From the NCBI RefSeq assembly GCF_019449565.1, contig NZ_JAGRPM010000084.1:62001-126000 (forward strand): DNA of 64,000 bases, given 5' to 3'. The position numbers and the translations under genes are program-made. Below, in pieces: positions 27,764 to 36,876 of this stretch. Every line of letters starts with the position of its first letter. Positions within the stretch are counted from its first letter, which is position 1. The notes under the pieces are model-generated. The model saw only the letters and a list, made by a program, of their open reading frames with translations. It was not told the origin of the DNA and ran no database searches. Source of the stretch: Rhodoblastus sp. Lineage in GTDB: Bacteria; Pseudomonadota; Alphaproteobacteria; Rhizobiales; Beijerinckiaceae.

Positions 27764-27793
27764 TTAAATGGGCAAGTAATCCTTCCCATTTAA
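27764..27793. repeat. Inverted repeat at the class III alcohol dehydrogenase leader
   Basis: TTAAATGGG (27764-27772) and CCCATTTAA (27785-27793), perfect 9-bp arms with a 12-bp spacer, ending 11 bp before the ATG at 27805. The right arm abuts the only RBS-like AAAGG, so it could be an operator or an RNA hairpin near the ribosome-binding site. Confidence 0.5.
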
Positions 27794-27804
27794 AGGTTTT
27801 TTCC

Positions 27805-28932
<1,128 letters not shown>

Positions 28933-28953
28933 TCGCGCGCTTCGCGTCGCGGA

Positions 28954-28986
28954 CAAAACGCCGCCGGCTGGCCCGGCGGCGTTTTG
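28954..28986 (+). terminator. Intrinsic terminator after the class III alcohol dehydrogenase
   Basis: Perfect 14-bp stem (28954-28967 with 28973-28986) around a CTGGC loop, rich in G/C and flanked by AAAA/TTTT. It lies 22 bp after the stop codon. The stem is symmetrical, so it could also work for the opposite strand. Confidence 0.88.
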
Positions 28987-29070
28987 CTGTCTTGGGCGCA
29001 AATTGACGTCGGGCGCCGCTGGCCCGAAGATCGCGAAAAGCGAGTCAAAATCGCGAGCGCGGGGACGGGC

Positions 29071-30576
29071 GTGAACGGCGGACAGGCGGAATACGACCTC
29101 CTCGTCATCGGCGGCGGGATCAACGGCTGCGGCGTCGCGCGCGATGCGGCGGGGCGCGGCTATAGAGTCGCGCTGGTGGAAATGGATGATCTCGCCAGCG
29201 GGACGTCGTCGAAATCCACCAAGCTCGTCCACGGCGGCTTGCGCTATCTGGAAAGCGGCGATTTCCGCATGGTGCGCGAGGCATTGGCCGAACGCGAAAC
29301 GCTGTGGCGGATCGCGCCGCATCTCGTCCAGCCCCTGCGCTTCGTCCTGCCAGTCCTGCCCGGAGCCCTGCCCGGCGCGCGGCCTGCCTGGCTGCTACGG
29401 CTGGGGCTCTTCCTTTATGATCATCTCGGCGCGCGCGAAAAGCTGCCCCGGGCCGCATCGCTCGATCTGCGCCGCGCGTCGGAAGGCGCGCCGCTGAAGC
29501 CGCATTTGCGCAGGGCTTTCACTTTTTTCGACTGCCGCGTGGACGATTCCCGCCTCGTCGTGCTCAACGCCCGCGACGCCGCCGATCGCGGCGCGGATAT
29601 TTTCACGCGGACCAGATTTTTACGCGCCGGGCCCAGCGACGGGGGCTGGCGCATTGATTTGCGCGATGTCGGCAGCGGCGCCGAGCGCGCGTTGCGCGCA
29701 CGCCTCATCGTCAACGCCGCCGGTCCCTGGGCCGACGGCGTTCTCCCCGGCAAGACGGAACGCCCGCGCCTGCGGCTGGTGCGCGGCAGCCATATCGTCG
29801 TGCGGAAACTATTCGAGCATGACGGCGCCTATCTGTTCCAGACCGGCGAAGGGCGCGTCGTCTTCGCCATTTCCTATCAGCGCGACTTCACCTTGATCGG
29901 CACGACCGACGCGGATTTTTCCGGCGCGCCCGAGGAAGTCGCCGCCACGAGCGAGGAGATCGCCTATCTCTGCCACGCGGCGAACGGTTTTTTCGTGCGC
30001 GCCATCGCGCCGGAAGACGTGGTCTGGTCTTTCGCCGGGCTGCGGCCTCTGGTCGATGACGGGGAGAAGGCCGCGGCGCGCGCCAGCCGCGACTACATGC
30101 TGGATGAGGGCAGGGCCGACGGCGCGCCCTTCATTAGTATTTTGGGCGGCAAGCTCACGGCCTACCGTCGTGTTGCGGAACAGGTCGTGGACCGCGCCGC
30201 CGCGTGCCTCGGCTTGCGCGGCGGCGTCTGGACCGCCGCGGCGCCCCTGCCGGGCGGCGATTTGCCCGGCGCCGATCTCGACGCTTTCACCAAGGATCTG
30301 CAAGCGCGTTACGCCTTTCTCGGCGCCGCCGAAGGGCGGCGTCTCGCTTGTGCCTATGGAACGCTGTGCCTTGCTTTCCTTGGCGCGGCGCGGCGCCGTG
30401 AGGACCTTGGCCGCGATTTTGGTTTGGGACTTAGCGAGGCGGAGGTCGAACATCTTCGCGCGAGCGAATGGGCGCGCACTGCGGAAGACATCTTGTGGCG
30501 ACGGTCGAAGCTCGGCCTGTGGGCCTCGCCTGATGTGCACAAGGCCCTGGACGCCTGGCTGGCGGCGCCGCGCTGA
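29071..30576 (+). CDS. glpD: Aerobic glycerol-3-phosphate dehydrogenase
   Basis: 501 aa. FAD-dependent oxidation of glycerol-3-phosphate to dihydroxyacetone phosphate, passing electrons to the quinone pool at the inner membrane. FAD motif VIGGGINGCGVARDAAGRG near the N-terminus, SSKSTKLVHGGLRYLE, and GGKLTAYRRVAE typical of GlpD. The GTG at 29071 gives the family N-terminus; the frame runs back to 28984 through the terminator. The disrupted Fe-S gene follows after 51 bp. Confidence 0.92.
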   Translation: MNGGQAEYDLLVIGGGINGCGVARDAAGRGYRVALVEMDDLASGTSSKSTKLVHGGLRYLESGDFRMVREALAERETLWRIAPHLVQPLRFVLPVLPGALPGARPAWLLRLGLFLYDHLGAREKLPRAASLDLRRASEGAPLKPHLRRAFTFFDCRVDDSRLVVLNARDAADRGADIFTRTRFLRAGPSDGGWRIDLRDVGSGAERALRARLIVNAAGPWADGVLPGKTERPRLRLVRGSHIVVRKLFEHDGAYLFQTGEGRVVFAISYQRDFTLIGTTDADFSGAPEEVAATSEEIAYLCHAANGFFVRAIAPEDVVWSFAGLRPLVDDGEKAAARASRDYMLDEGRADGAPFISILGGKLTAYRRVAEQVVDRAAACLGLRGGVWTAAAPLPGGDLPGADLDAFTKDLQARYAFLGAAEGRRLACAYGTLCLAFLGAARRREDLGRDFGLGLSEAEVEHLRASEWARTAEDILWRRSKLGLWASPDVHKALDAWLAAPR

Positions 30577-30627
30577 AGGCTGCGATGGCGGGATTTTTGC
30601 TTGCTCGCCGCGATAGTGGGAGCAGGC

Positions 30628-30768
30628 ATGAAGACGCATCTGGATTGGTCGGGCTACGACACTTACGGCATTGGGGACGCCTATTCCGGCATTCCCGCGC
30701 GCGGCGGCAATTACGCCAAGGCCGTTGCGGTCTGCATGCACCAGCCAGAGGGGTGTTTGTCGGTGTAG
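30628..30768 (+). pseudogene. 5' fragment of an Fe-S oxidoreductase gene interrupted by the mobile element
   Basis: ATG 30628 after GGGAGCAGG opens a frame of 46 codons. The first 38 residues, ending NYAKAVAVCMH, are the start of the Fe-S protein whose remainder lies at 46924-48162. After the GCATGCA at 30734-30740 the sequence is element DNA and the frame stops at 30766. The break falls inside the first 4Fe-4S motif (C-x5-C). See the matching 3' fragment. Confidence 0.85.
30734..30740. repeat. Left attachment site core of the mobile element
   Basis: GCATGCA, identical to 46922-46928. It is the exact point where homology to the Fe-S gene ends on this side. Seven bases is a usual length for the overlap region of a tyrosine recombinase. 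The ATG inside it is in the same codon phase on both sides. Confidence 0.78.
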
Positions 30769-30846
30769 GTTGGTGTGGCGCAAGCCCTTGAAATCATTAA
30801 AGTGAGGTCGTCCTGATTGTAAGCTGACGGAGGTTGCCGTATGTTC

Positions 30847-30887
30847 ACCCCCTGAGCGAAAAGCAAGTTCGCTTATAAGTTGGGGGT
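30847..30887 (+). promoter_or_regulatory. Leader hairpin covering the integrase ribosome-binding site
   Basis: ACCCCC (30847-30852) can pair with GGGGGT (30882-30887), and AGCGAA (30855-30860) with TTCGCT (30868-30873), giving an extended two-part stem. GGGGG is the only RBS-like sequence before the ATG at 30891, so the fold would hide it and limit integrase translation. Confidence 0.5.
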
Positions 30888-30890
30888 CCA

Positions 30891-32111
30891 ATGAGCAAGA
30901 AAACACTTACAATTAAGGAGTGCGCCGCCTTCAAGCCTGCCGGTGGTGGGCGGCTATGTGTTGGCCGAGGAGTCTACATCATTTGTTCTCCTAGCGGATC
31001 GCGCCGTTGGGTGTTCCGCTATTCCGTTGGAGGCAAGGTTACCGAATCGGGGCTGGGTGGGGCCGATACCTCACGGGACGAGGCCTTTGACAGAGCCGAT
31101 GAGATTCGGGCCAAGCTCAAGGCTGGGCTGGTCCCCAATGCCGCGCGCAAGGCCGCACGGTCACCAGTGGTCAACAAGACGCCGACATTTGCCGACGCCG
31201 CCGAGGCTTGGCTGGCCCTCAAAGAGCCGGGCTGGACAACTGGCCACGGCGCGCAGGCCCGTTATCACGTCGAGGTCGTGGCCGCCGCGCTGCGTAACAA
31301 GCCCGTCAACGACATCACCCCGGACGACATCACCGCCGCGCTGGGCGATCTCTGGACGCGGTCGCCCGTCAGCGCCCGAGCGGCCTTGGTCAACATCTCA
31401 CAGGTGTTTGGCCTCTGCGTCGGCCGCAAGTACCGACTGGACAACCCGGCCGACTGGCGGGCCTCCATGAAGCACTTCCTCCCCGCGCAGGGGCGGGTGA
31501 AACAGCACCGGCCGTCCATGCCCTATGCCGATGTCCCGGCTTTCGTGGCAGAGCTTCGCAGGCAACAAGTCAGCAGGGCAACGGCTCGCGTGCTGGAAAT
31601 GATAATCTTGTCCGGGTGCCGAGCGGGTGAGGTGCTGGGGGCCACATGGAAAGAGATCGACCTCGACAAGGCTCTATGGACGATCCCGGCGGCCAGAATG
31701 AAGAGCCGTCGCGCGCACGATGTCCCGCTGACTCCTCAACTCCTAGCCTTGCTCAAAGAGGCCCATAAGTTCCGAGGTCCGTCCGGCCTCGTGTTTGAGT
31801 CCCCGACACGTCCGGGGGCGCAGATGCACGGCAGCAGCGTCCGCGCCCTGCTTGGGGCCATGGGACGGGGCAACGTCACCACGCATGGGTTTCGGAGCAG
31901 CCTGCGGTCATTCCTCGGTGCTGAAACAGACTGCCCGTTTGACGTCGCAGAGGCGTGCATCGCCCATTCATGTGGCGACGCGACGGTGCAGGCCTACCTA
32001 CGGACGACCGCCCTTGCCAAGCGCCGAATCTACATGAACCGATGGGGTGAGTTCTGCGATGGGCCGTCTGCCTCCGGCAATGTCATCCCGCTAATCAAGG
32101 TGCAAAGCTGA
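30891..32111 (+). CDS. int: Tyrosine-type site-specific integrase
   Basis: 406 aa. N-terminal arm-binding domain of the DUF4102 type (~1-90), core-binding domain (~98-195), catalytic domain with R244 (SGCRAGEVLG), K271, H332-x-x-R335 (THGFRSS), H359 and nucleophile Y369 (VQAYLRTT). Drives integration and excision of the element; adjacent to the left attachment site as expected. Downstream small gene begins inside its stop codon (TGATG). Confidence 0.93.
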   Translation: MSKKTLTIKECAAFKPAGGGRLCVGRGVYIICSPSGSRRWVFRYSVGGKVTESGLGGADTSRDEAFDRADEIRAKLKAGLVPNAARKAARSPVVNKTPTFADAAEAWLALKEPGWTTGHGAQARYHVEVVAAALRNKPVNDITPDDITAALGDLWTRSPVSARAALVNISQVFGLCVGRKYRLDNPADWRASMKHFLPAQGRVKQHRPSMPYADVPAFVAELRRQQVSRATARVLEMIILSGCRAGEVLGATWKEIDLDKALWTIPAARMKSRRAHDVPLTPQLLALLKEAHKFRGPSGLVFESPTRPGAQMHGSSVRALLGAMGRGNVTTHGFRSSLRSFLGAETDCPFDVAEACIAHSCGDATVQAYLRTTALAKRRIYMNRWGEFCDGPSASGNVIPLIKVQS

Positions 32112-32323
32112 TGGTCCACTTGCTGGTCCTTGTCGCCACGGTCATGGCCCTGTTCTGGTTGGTCCGGCTGGCCGTCGCCGTGGTGGGCTGGGCCTGCACC
32201 GGCGCAGCGTGGGCTGGGCTGGCAGTCGTCCGGGGGCTGTTGCAGCTATGGCGACATGCAACCGCTCCACGGCGCGCCCCTGCCGGTAGCAATGTGATCC
32301 CCTTCCCAACCTCAAGGAACTGA
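32111..32323 (+). CDS. Small membrane protein downstream of integrase
   Basis: 70 aa. One or two hydrophobic segments (LLVLVATVMALFWLVRLAVAV and the following VVGWACTGAAWAGLAVV) then a basic tail ending NVIPFPTSRN. The ATG overlaps the integrase stop, so it is probably co-translated. The tail NVIPF echoes the integrase C-terminus NVIPLIKVQS. Function unknown. Confidence 0.55.
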   Translation: MVHLLVLVATVMALFWLVRLAVAVVGWACTGAAWAGLAVVRGLLQLWRHATAPRRAPAGSNVIPFPTSRN

Positions 32324-32326
32324 ACT

Positions 32327-32542
32327 ATGGAACTTGCCGCCGAGGCTTGTTGCAAGATCTTCACCCGCCTCAGCACCGAGGACAAAGAGGCCCTCACGAT
32401 CCGACTCGTCACCATCGGCGCTCTAGTTTCCGGGGAACCCGTTGAATACGTCGCCCGTATATGTGCGGGTGCGCATATGGCCGCAGATGACCTTATGGAA
32501 TGTAAGCGGTCTGTCAGCGCCCATATCAGGGTTGGGAGCTAA
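32327..32542 (+). CDS. Small hypothetical protein
   Basis: 71 aa, starts 4 bp after the previous gene behind AAGGA. Helical sequence with a Cys pair at the start (EACCKIF). No family recognised. Position in the integrase-led run supports it being a gene. Confidence 0.5.
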   Translation: MELAAEACCKIFTRLSTEDKEALTIRLVTIGALVSGEPVEYVARICAGAHMAADDLMECKRSVSAHIRVGS

Positions 32543-32697
32543 CCGCCTCCTCGGCAACGCTATTCGGACCGGCTCTCGATGGTGACCTGTGACCGAGTGT
32601 CAGTCGCCGATTCTTGACCATAGTAAGGGCGTGATTTTCACAATATCACCGCATCCCCCGGCTCGACATTCTGTTGGCCGGTCGGAGGATGAAAACA

Positions 32698-32925
32698 ATG
32701 AACAAGCCAGTTAATCTGAATCTTGCCCACGCCGAGGCTGCGTATGCTACCGCCAAGGCCGAGGCCAATGCCGCCCTGCTGGAGCGGCTTGTCTTGGAGA
32801 AGAGGGCGGCCCGTGCGTACCGGAGCTATAAGCAGGCGGTCGAGGATCGCCGGGGGGCTGTTGAAGACTACCGGGCGGCCGTGGAGGCGCTGGCCGCCGC
32901 ACAGCATGCACTGTGGTCTTTGTGA
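32698..32925 (+). CDS. Small coiled-coil protein
   Basis: 75 aa. ATG 32698 lies 9 bp after CGGAGG. Almost entirely Ala/Glu/Arg heptads (AEAAYATAKAEANAALLERL, then AVEDYRAAVEALAAAQHAL), so a single long helix or coiled coil. Convergent with the minus-strand block. Function unknown. Confidence 0.6.
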   Translation: MNKPVNLNLAHAEAAYATAKAEANAALLERLVLEKRAARAYRSYKQAVEDRRGAVEDYRAAVEALAAAQHALWSL

Positions 32926-33270
32926 CTACTCACCGCCCATGACGGCGACGAATTTAGCCCTGATTGAGGCATATGAAACGGTCCCGCAGCATTTTTCGCA
33001 CACATGCCGGGCGCGAACCAACTGCGTGTCCTTGTCCACCCGGGACTCGCTGGCAATGACAAGGCCGGGAATATCATAAAGTCCCAAGTTGGTACGACAC
33101 ATGAGACAAACGGCGGTGCCATCGGCAAAGATGGCGTTGCAGACCGCCACGTCCGTCGAGCGCACTGGGACCGCGCGGCCCCGTGGCGGCGATAGGGCAG
33201 ACTGAAAATCTATCAATTTGATGTCCAGAGATCGGGTCTTGGGTTTGGGAGAGGCCGATTTCGTCGTCAT
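32926..33270 (-). CDS. Hypothetical protein with CxxC zinc-finger-like pairs
   Basis: 114 aa. Basic N-terminus, then AVCLMCRTNLGLYD and ARHVCEKCCGTVSYAS; the two CxxC pairs could hold a zinc ion. ATGA overlap with the upstream gene (33267) shows translational coupling. No family recognised. Confidence 0.6.
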   Translation of the reverse strand: MTTKSASPKPKTRSLDIKLIDFQSALSPPRGRAVPVRSTDVAVCNAIFADGTAVCLMCRTNLGLYDIPGLVIASESRVDKDTQLVRARHVCEKCCGTVSYASIRAKFVAVMGGE

Positions 33271-33845
33271 GCGCGGACTTCCTCCACCTTCGACCTCATC
33301 ACAAAAGCCCTGTTCGCCGCCTCATCTGCGCGCTGACGTAGCAGGGCAAGCCGCTCGGCCGGTGGCAGGGCCTTAAAGACTTCCTTGGGCGGCAGCGTCG
33401 TCGGCAGCGGTGGCAGACGGGATGGGGCAACCGCCTTGGCCACTCTTGCGGCCTTCTCGGCAATCCTCACCACGCGCGCCGTGTTGCGGGCCTCTGTCAA
33501 TACAGAAGCTCGTTTAGCATGGCGGGCGGCCACACGGGCAGCGTCCTCGTCGGCCTTCTGCTGAGCAGGGGCAACAGCGGCGGCGGCGCGTTCAGCCGCC
33601 GTGACAATGGCCTGCTCGGCTTCGTGGAAGTCGGCCAGCGCCCGTGCATGTAGACTGGTCGCCTGTTCCAGCTCACGGGAGGCGGTGGCGCAACGACGCT
33701 CGCAATCAAATGCCACTTTTGACTGGCGGTCGGCGTAAGCCGTTTTGCGCTCGTGCTGGAGAGTCTTCACTTTCCGTTGAACCCGAGCCTTGTGGGTATA
33801 GGCCGCAAGCAAGGCTGTGCGGGCAACTTCGATTTTTGAGTGCAT
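33267..33845 (-). CDS. Long coiled-coil hypothetical protein
   Basis: 192 aa. Residues ~1-140 are charged Ala-rich helix with strong heptad character, followed by a Pro-rich linker (SRLPPLPTTLPPKEVF) and a short helical end. Such proteins occur in phage and plasmid regions as scaffolds or structural partners, but nothing here fixes a role. Coupled to the zinc-finger-like gene downstream. Confidence 0.6.
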   Translation of the reverse strand: MHSKIEVARTALLAAYTHKARVQRKVKTLQHERKTAYADRQSKVAFDCERRCATASRELEQATSLHARALADFHEAEQAIVTAAERAAAAVAPAQQKADEDAARVAARHAKRASVLTEARNTARVVRIAEKAARVAKAVAPSRLPPLPTTLPPKEVFKALPPAERLALLRQRADEAANRAFVMRSKVEEVRA

Positions 33846-33863
33846 GGTGGCTGTTCCAGATGT

Positions 33864-34184
33864 TCAAACGGATGAAATCGTAATGTCGTCCCCGGTCGAT
33901 TTCACAACAAAGAGGCCGGTTGAAAATTTCCACGGACAGGGGATAAAGCCTCGTGCGCCCGTATCAATAACGCCGAGCAGGGTTCCGGCTGCGCTCAAAC
34001 CATCGTAGATCGATAGAGTTCCAGCGGCGTTGTCATTGCTGTTGATGGAGCTGATGGCGCCCGATCCATTCTTTACCAAAGTCGATCCGGCTGCGGCCAA
34101 ATGAGTCAAGATTTGGTTGGGCGGCGGACAGGTCCACGTTGGCATTGAGTTGGCTGGGTCTCCATTGTTTCGCTCATAGGCCAT
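33864..34184 (-). CDS. Hypothetical, possibly phage-related beta-rich protein
   Basis: 106 aa. ATG 34184 overlaps the upstream stop as TAATG and has an AGGA-type RBS; an earlier in-frame ATG lies inside the neighbour. The C-terminal part NAAGTLSIYDGLSAAGTLLG... to FSTGLFVVKSTGDDITIS resembles short beta-sandwich proteins seen in phage structural regions. That resemblance is a pattern impression only. Confidence 0.55.
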   Translation of the reverse strand: MAYERNNGDPANSMPTWTCPPPNQILTHLAAAGSTLVKNGSGAISSINSNDNAAGTLSIYDGLSAAGTLLGVIDTGARGFIPCPWKFSTGLFVVKSTGDDITISSV

Positions 34185-34558
34185 TATTGATTCCTCGGTT
34201 TGGGTGATGTGCGCCATTGTCCCCATGGACCGGCAAGGTCCGACGCGCCGGTGGACACGGGGCCGGGGATGTCCATGTCCAAGCCTTGGGGTAGCGGATT
34301 GCCGGGGCAGGGCGCGTCCGTGGCGGGTTTTACGGGGCCGGTGGTGGTGGAGGCCGTCCCCACGGGGACCACGCCTGTAGGGGGCGCCCTGTACGGGACA
34401 ACCGGGTTGCCGTCAGCGTCCAGGATTTGCACTGCATCCCCATACCGACCACGCACGAGAGGCCAGAGCGTCCCCATGGACTCGGTGGCGCTGCTAGCCG
34501 CCTTCACAATGCGGCGCAGCAGCGGGCGGGGAGGTCGATGGGCGGTCTGAAAAACCAT
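34184..34558 (-). CDS. Hypothetical protein with Pro/Gly-rich C-terminus
   Basis: 124 aa. Basic start (PPRPLLRRIVKAA), a short folded stretch (GRYGDAVQILDADGNPVVPY) and a long Pro/Thr/Gly-rich tail expected to be disordered. Overlaps the next gene in a TAATG junction. No family recognised. Confidence 0.5.
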   Translation of the reverse strand: MVFQTAHRPPRPLLRRIVKAASSATESMGTLWPLVRGRYGDAVQILDADGNPVVPYRAPPTGVVPVGTASTTTGPVKPATDAPCPGNPLPQGLDMDIPGPVSTGASDLAGPWGQWRTSPKPRNQ

Positions 34559-34865
34559 GGCGGTTGTCGTCCGTTATCGCGCATCCCCTGATATCGTGTT
34601 GGTTTATCAGCGAGAGGCTCTGAGGTCTGACAAAGAACTGACAGCGGGCTTTGGTGGAAGGCCGCCGAGAGCAGCGGAGGTTCTCGGCGGCCACCCGTCC
34701 CCGCCGGGCAGCGTGCCGCTTAAACGCGCCGCTGGCAGGGACAGGTGAAAAGGGGCGGTGGGCTCACACACCGCCCCTCGACCACGACACCGCCGTTCTC
34801 AACCGGTGTCGCAGTTTACCGACGACGCATAACCGGGCAGGTGCGCGTCGTCGGGATTCAATAGC
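34559..34865. other. Short non-coding gap in the island
   Basis: About 307 bp between two minus-strand genes. Holds the terminator at 34751-34778 and presumably the promoter of the 34184-34558 gene. Short open frames here lack RBS and recognisable sequence; I see nothing else. Confidence 0.5.
34751..34778 (-). terminator. Intrinsic terminator of the minus-strand block
   Basis: AGGGGCGGTG (34751-34760) pairs with CACCGCCCCT (34769-34778) around an 8-nt loop. On the minus strand the stem is followed by TTTTC. It lies 88 bp after the stop of the 194-aa gene and splits the block into two transcription units. Confidence 0.75.
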
Positions 34866-35450
34866 TCACTGCCAGATGCCGGACTTCTGCCGCTGAGCGA
34901 TCTCGTTGATGGTCGGCAGAATTGCCCGCTTGGAGGGCCGGCCCATTTCGACAACAAAGCTCTGTTTGCCGTAGAAGCGATTCTCGACATGGCCACTATC
35001 TGAATCGCGGTATTTGCGCATTTCGATATGTCCGGCGGGGACGCTATCGGCGCTGACGGCGGCCTCGGTGGCGGCCTTCACGATCTGCGGCATGATGGCG
35101 TCCAGCGCGTCGTTCCGCAGCCGCAGGCAGTCGATCTGGGCCATGGGGTGGCGCTGCGGCAGACGAGCGACAAGCTCGTTGCCAAGCCTACGCTTATAGT
35201 GATCCAAATTTTCCCCCGCAGCCGGGCGAGGTGCCGAGCGGCCCCACGGCTGCAAGATTTCGTCAAATTCGGCCTGAAGGCCACGGCAAGCATGGTCGGA
35301 CTTGATCTGCTCGGCGTTGTGACGCTCGACCTCAATCTCTCGGGCACGGCGCGCGACGCTATCGGCCCGCACCCGCTCCTCGTTTTCATACTTCTGCATG
35401 CGAGCGTTGAGTGATTCGAGAGACGAAAGAACGGTGTCGATTTTACTCAT
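34866..35450 (-). CDS. Hypothetical protein, coiled-coil N-terminus
   Basis: 194 aa. The N-terminal ~60 residues are coiled coil; the rest is a compact domain with LQPWGRSAPRPAAGENLDHYKRRL and a C-terminal stretch HVENRFYGKQSFVVEMGRPSKR. I have a weak memory of similar proteins in phage regions, without a name. First gene before the internal terminator. Confidence 0.6.
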   Translation of the reverse strand: MSKIDTVLSSLESLNARMQKYENEERVRADSVARRAREIEVERHNAEQIKSDHACRGLQAEFDEILQPWGRSAPRPAAGENLDHYKRRLGNELVARLPQRHPMAQIDCLRLRNDALDAIMPQIVKAATEAAVSADSVPAGHIEMRKYRDSDSGHVENRFYGKQSFVVEMGRPSKRAILPTINEIAQRQKSGIWQ

Positions 35451-35484
35451 CAGTTTGTCCTCCTAGTCTAGTGTTTCCAGAAGT

Positions 35485-36078
35485 TTAGTGGGCCACCAAT
35501 TCAGGGGCCGCTGTCCCCTTGCGGCTCACGCCATAATCATCAGCTTCGGCCTCCAGACCGCCTTGGGCGATGCCGCCAACAGGCGCGAGGTCGGGATCGG
35601 GGAAAGACGAGCTGCCTTGAGGGTCGAGGACATCCCCGTCCCCGCCGCTGTAGCCGGTCATGGGATCATCATCGCCCTCGGTCTCGCTATCGGCTGAGAT
35701 GGTGTCGGCTACACGCTGGGCTTCCGCCGCCAGTCCGGCATCTGCCTGCACACGGGCGGCCCTCACCCGTTCCAGGGTGTCCATACGCGAGGCCAGCGCA
35801 TCCAACCCGTCCGCCAGCTTGGCCAGCTTTTCAGGATCGATTTCTGGGGCTTTGGGGGTGGCGTCCGACCGGACGGTATTGATCGGGCTGGGGTCAAGGA
35901 TCCGTGCGCCCAAAGCGTTCAGCTTCCACTTGGGGAGCGGACCATGGGTGGTCATGTAGATCGGTTCCGACTGACCGGTAGCGTCCGCCCTCGCTTGCCG
36001 CGCGGCTTGCTCCTGCCCGATGGCGAGGGCGGTCGCCATCCAAAGTGGCACCTCGACCATGTCGGTGTCGGCGCTCAT
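35485..36078 (-). CDS. Hypothetical acidic protein
   Basis: 197 aa. Residues ~1-65 look folded (WMATALAIGQEQAARQAR, GPLPKWKLNALGARIL); ~80-120 is a coiled coil; the C-terminal third is acidic, Gly/Pro-rich and probably disordered. Starts in an ATGA overlap with a 44-aa gene. Function unknown. Confidence 0.55.
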   Translation of the reverse strand: MSADTDMVEVPLWMATALAIGQEQAARQARADATGQSEPIYMTTHGPLPKWKLNALGARILDPSPINTVRSDATPKAPEIDPEKLAKLADGLDALASRMDTLERVRAARVQADAGLAAEAQRVADTISADSETEGDDDPMTGYSGGDGDVLDPQGSSSFPDPDLAPVGGIAQGGLEAEADDYGVSRKGTAAPELVAH

Positions 36079-36209
36079 TTTTGCTGACCGTTCTTCGGGT
36101 TGCTCGGGCTGCTGAGAGCGCCGGGGCTTAGAGGCAGCGGGACCGTCGCGCCGGGCATGGGCTTGGGCGAATTGACGGTGCTGTGACGGCTTTTAACCTG
36201 AGTGGGCAT
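36075..36209 (-). CDS. 44-residue coupled small protein
   Basis: Starts ATG 36209 with GGAG 7 bp upstream and ends in an ATGA overlap with the next gene. The sequence is Pro/Ser-rich with a basic start (MPTQVKSRHSTVNSPKPMP). Too short for routine gene finding; good RBS and coupling are the evidence. May be a leader that drives translation of the 197-aa gene. Confidence 0.5.
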   Translation of the reverse strand: MPTQVKSRHSTVNSPKPMPGATVPLPLSPGALSSPSNPKNGQQK

Positions 36210-36651
36210 GCTCAAACTCCAACCATAGCTCACACGACAAGTGGATCTTGGGCTGGTATAGAGTTTGTAGAAGTGAAGTTGTGCACCTGCCCGAGCAAGG
36301 TACAGTGTCCCAGCAATGCTTTTGTCCGTCTCCCGTTACTTGCGGTCAGGAGGCAGGTATTTATGGTCTACCTGATATAACTTGGACCGCTGGCGTCGGG
36401 CTGGAGGTGGTGGCATGGCCAGGATATCAGATGTCTGTCAGCTCGCGATTAGGCCTCTGGTAATTGACCTGTAAAAACAATCAGGGCGCGGTGACGGACC
36501 GTAACCGAGATAGGGATTTAACGACAGATTACCACAAACTTGTCGTGGATTGACCGTTGGCGGGGAGGAATATGGGGCCGCAAGGGACGGGGCCGCCCAG
36601 CCTGTACATCCGGGGTCTGAGCGGTCCCGTCTGCACCAAGGCATGGAGGCC
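36210..36651. other. Non-coding gap in the island
   Basis: About 440 bp with no convincing gene; it should include the promoter of the 36209 transcription unit. It has one near-palindrome, GGTGACGGACCGTAACC at about 36490-36506, whose halves resemble the origin iteron (GTGACGGTTA), so it may bind the same protein. Confidence 0.4.
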
Positions 36652-36876
36652 TCAGCACATTTGGCTGGCGTCGGAGGCCGGGGGGATGTCCCCGCCCTCA
36701 TCGGACGGCAGGGAATGTCCGCTGCCGGAGATGATGTAGACCCGGCCGTGGGTGGTCACCTTGACATCGGGCGCGTCTTCCCCGGTGCCGCCCGACACAA
36801 GGATGGTGCGCGGCTCAGGTGACCGGAGCTCCAACATGGCATCGAGGCGCTTGTGTAAAGAGCTGTCGCGCCTCAT
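36652..36876 (-). CDS. Small hypothetical protein
   Basis: 74 aa. ATGA overlap with the upstream gene is the main evidence. Sequence has a middle beta-like part, TILVSGGTGEDAPDVKVTTHG..YIISGSG. No family recognised. Confidence 0.5.
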   Translation of the reverse strand: MRRDSSLHKRLDAMLELRSPEPRTILVSGGTGEDAPDVKVTTHGRVYIISGSGHSLPSDEGGDIPPASDASQMC

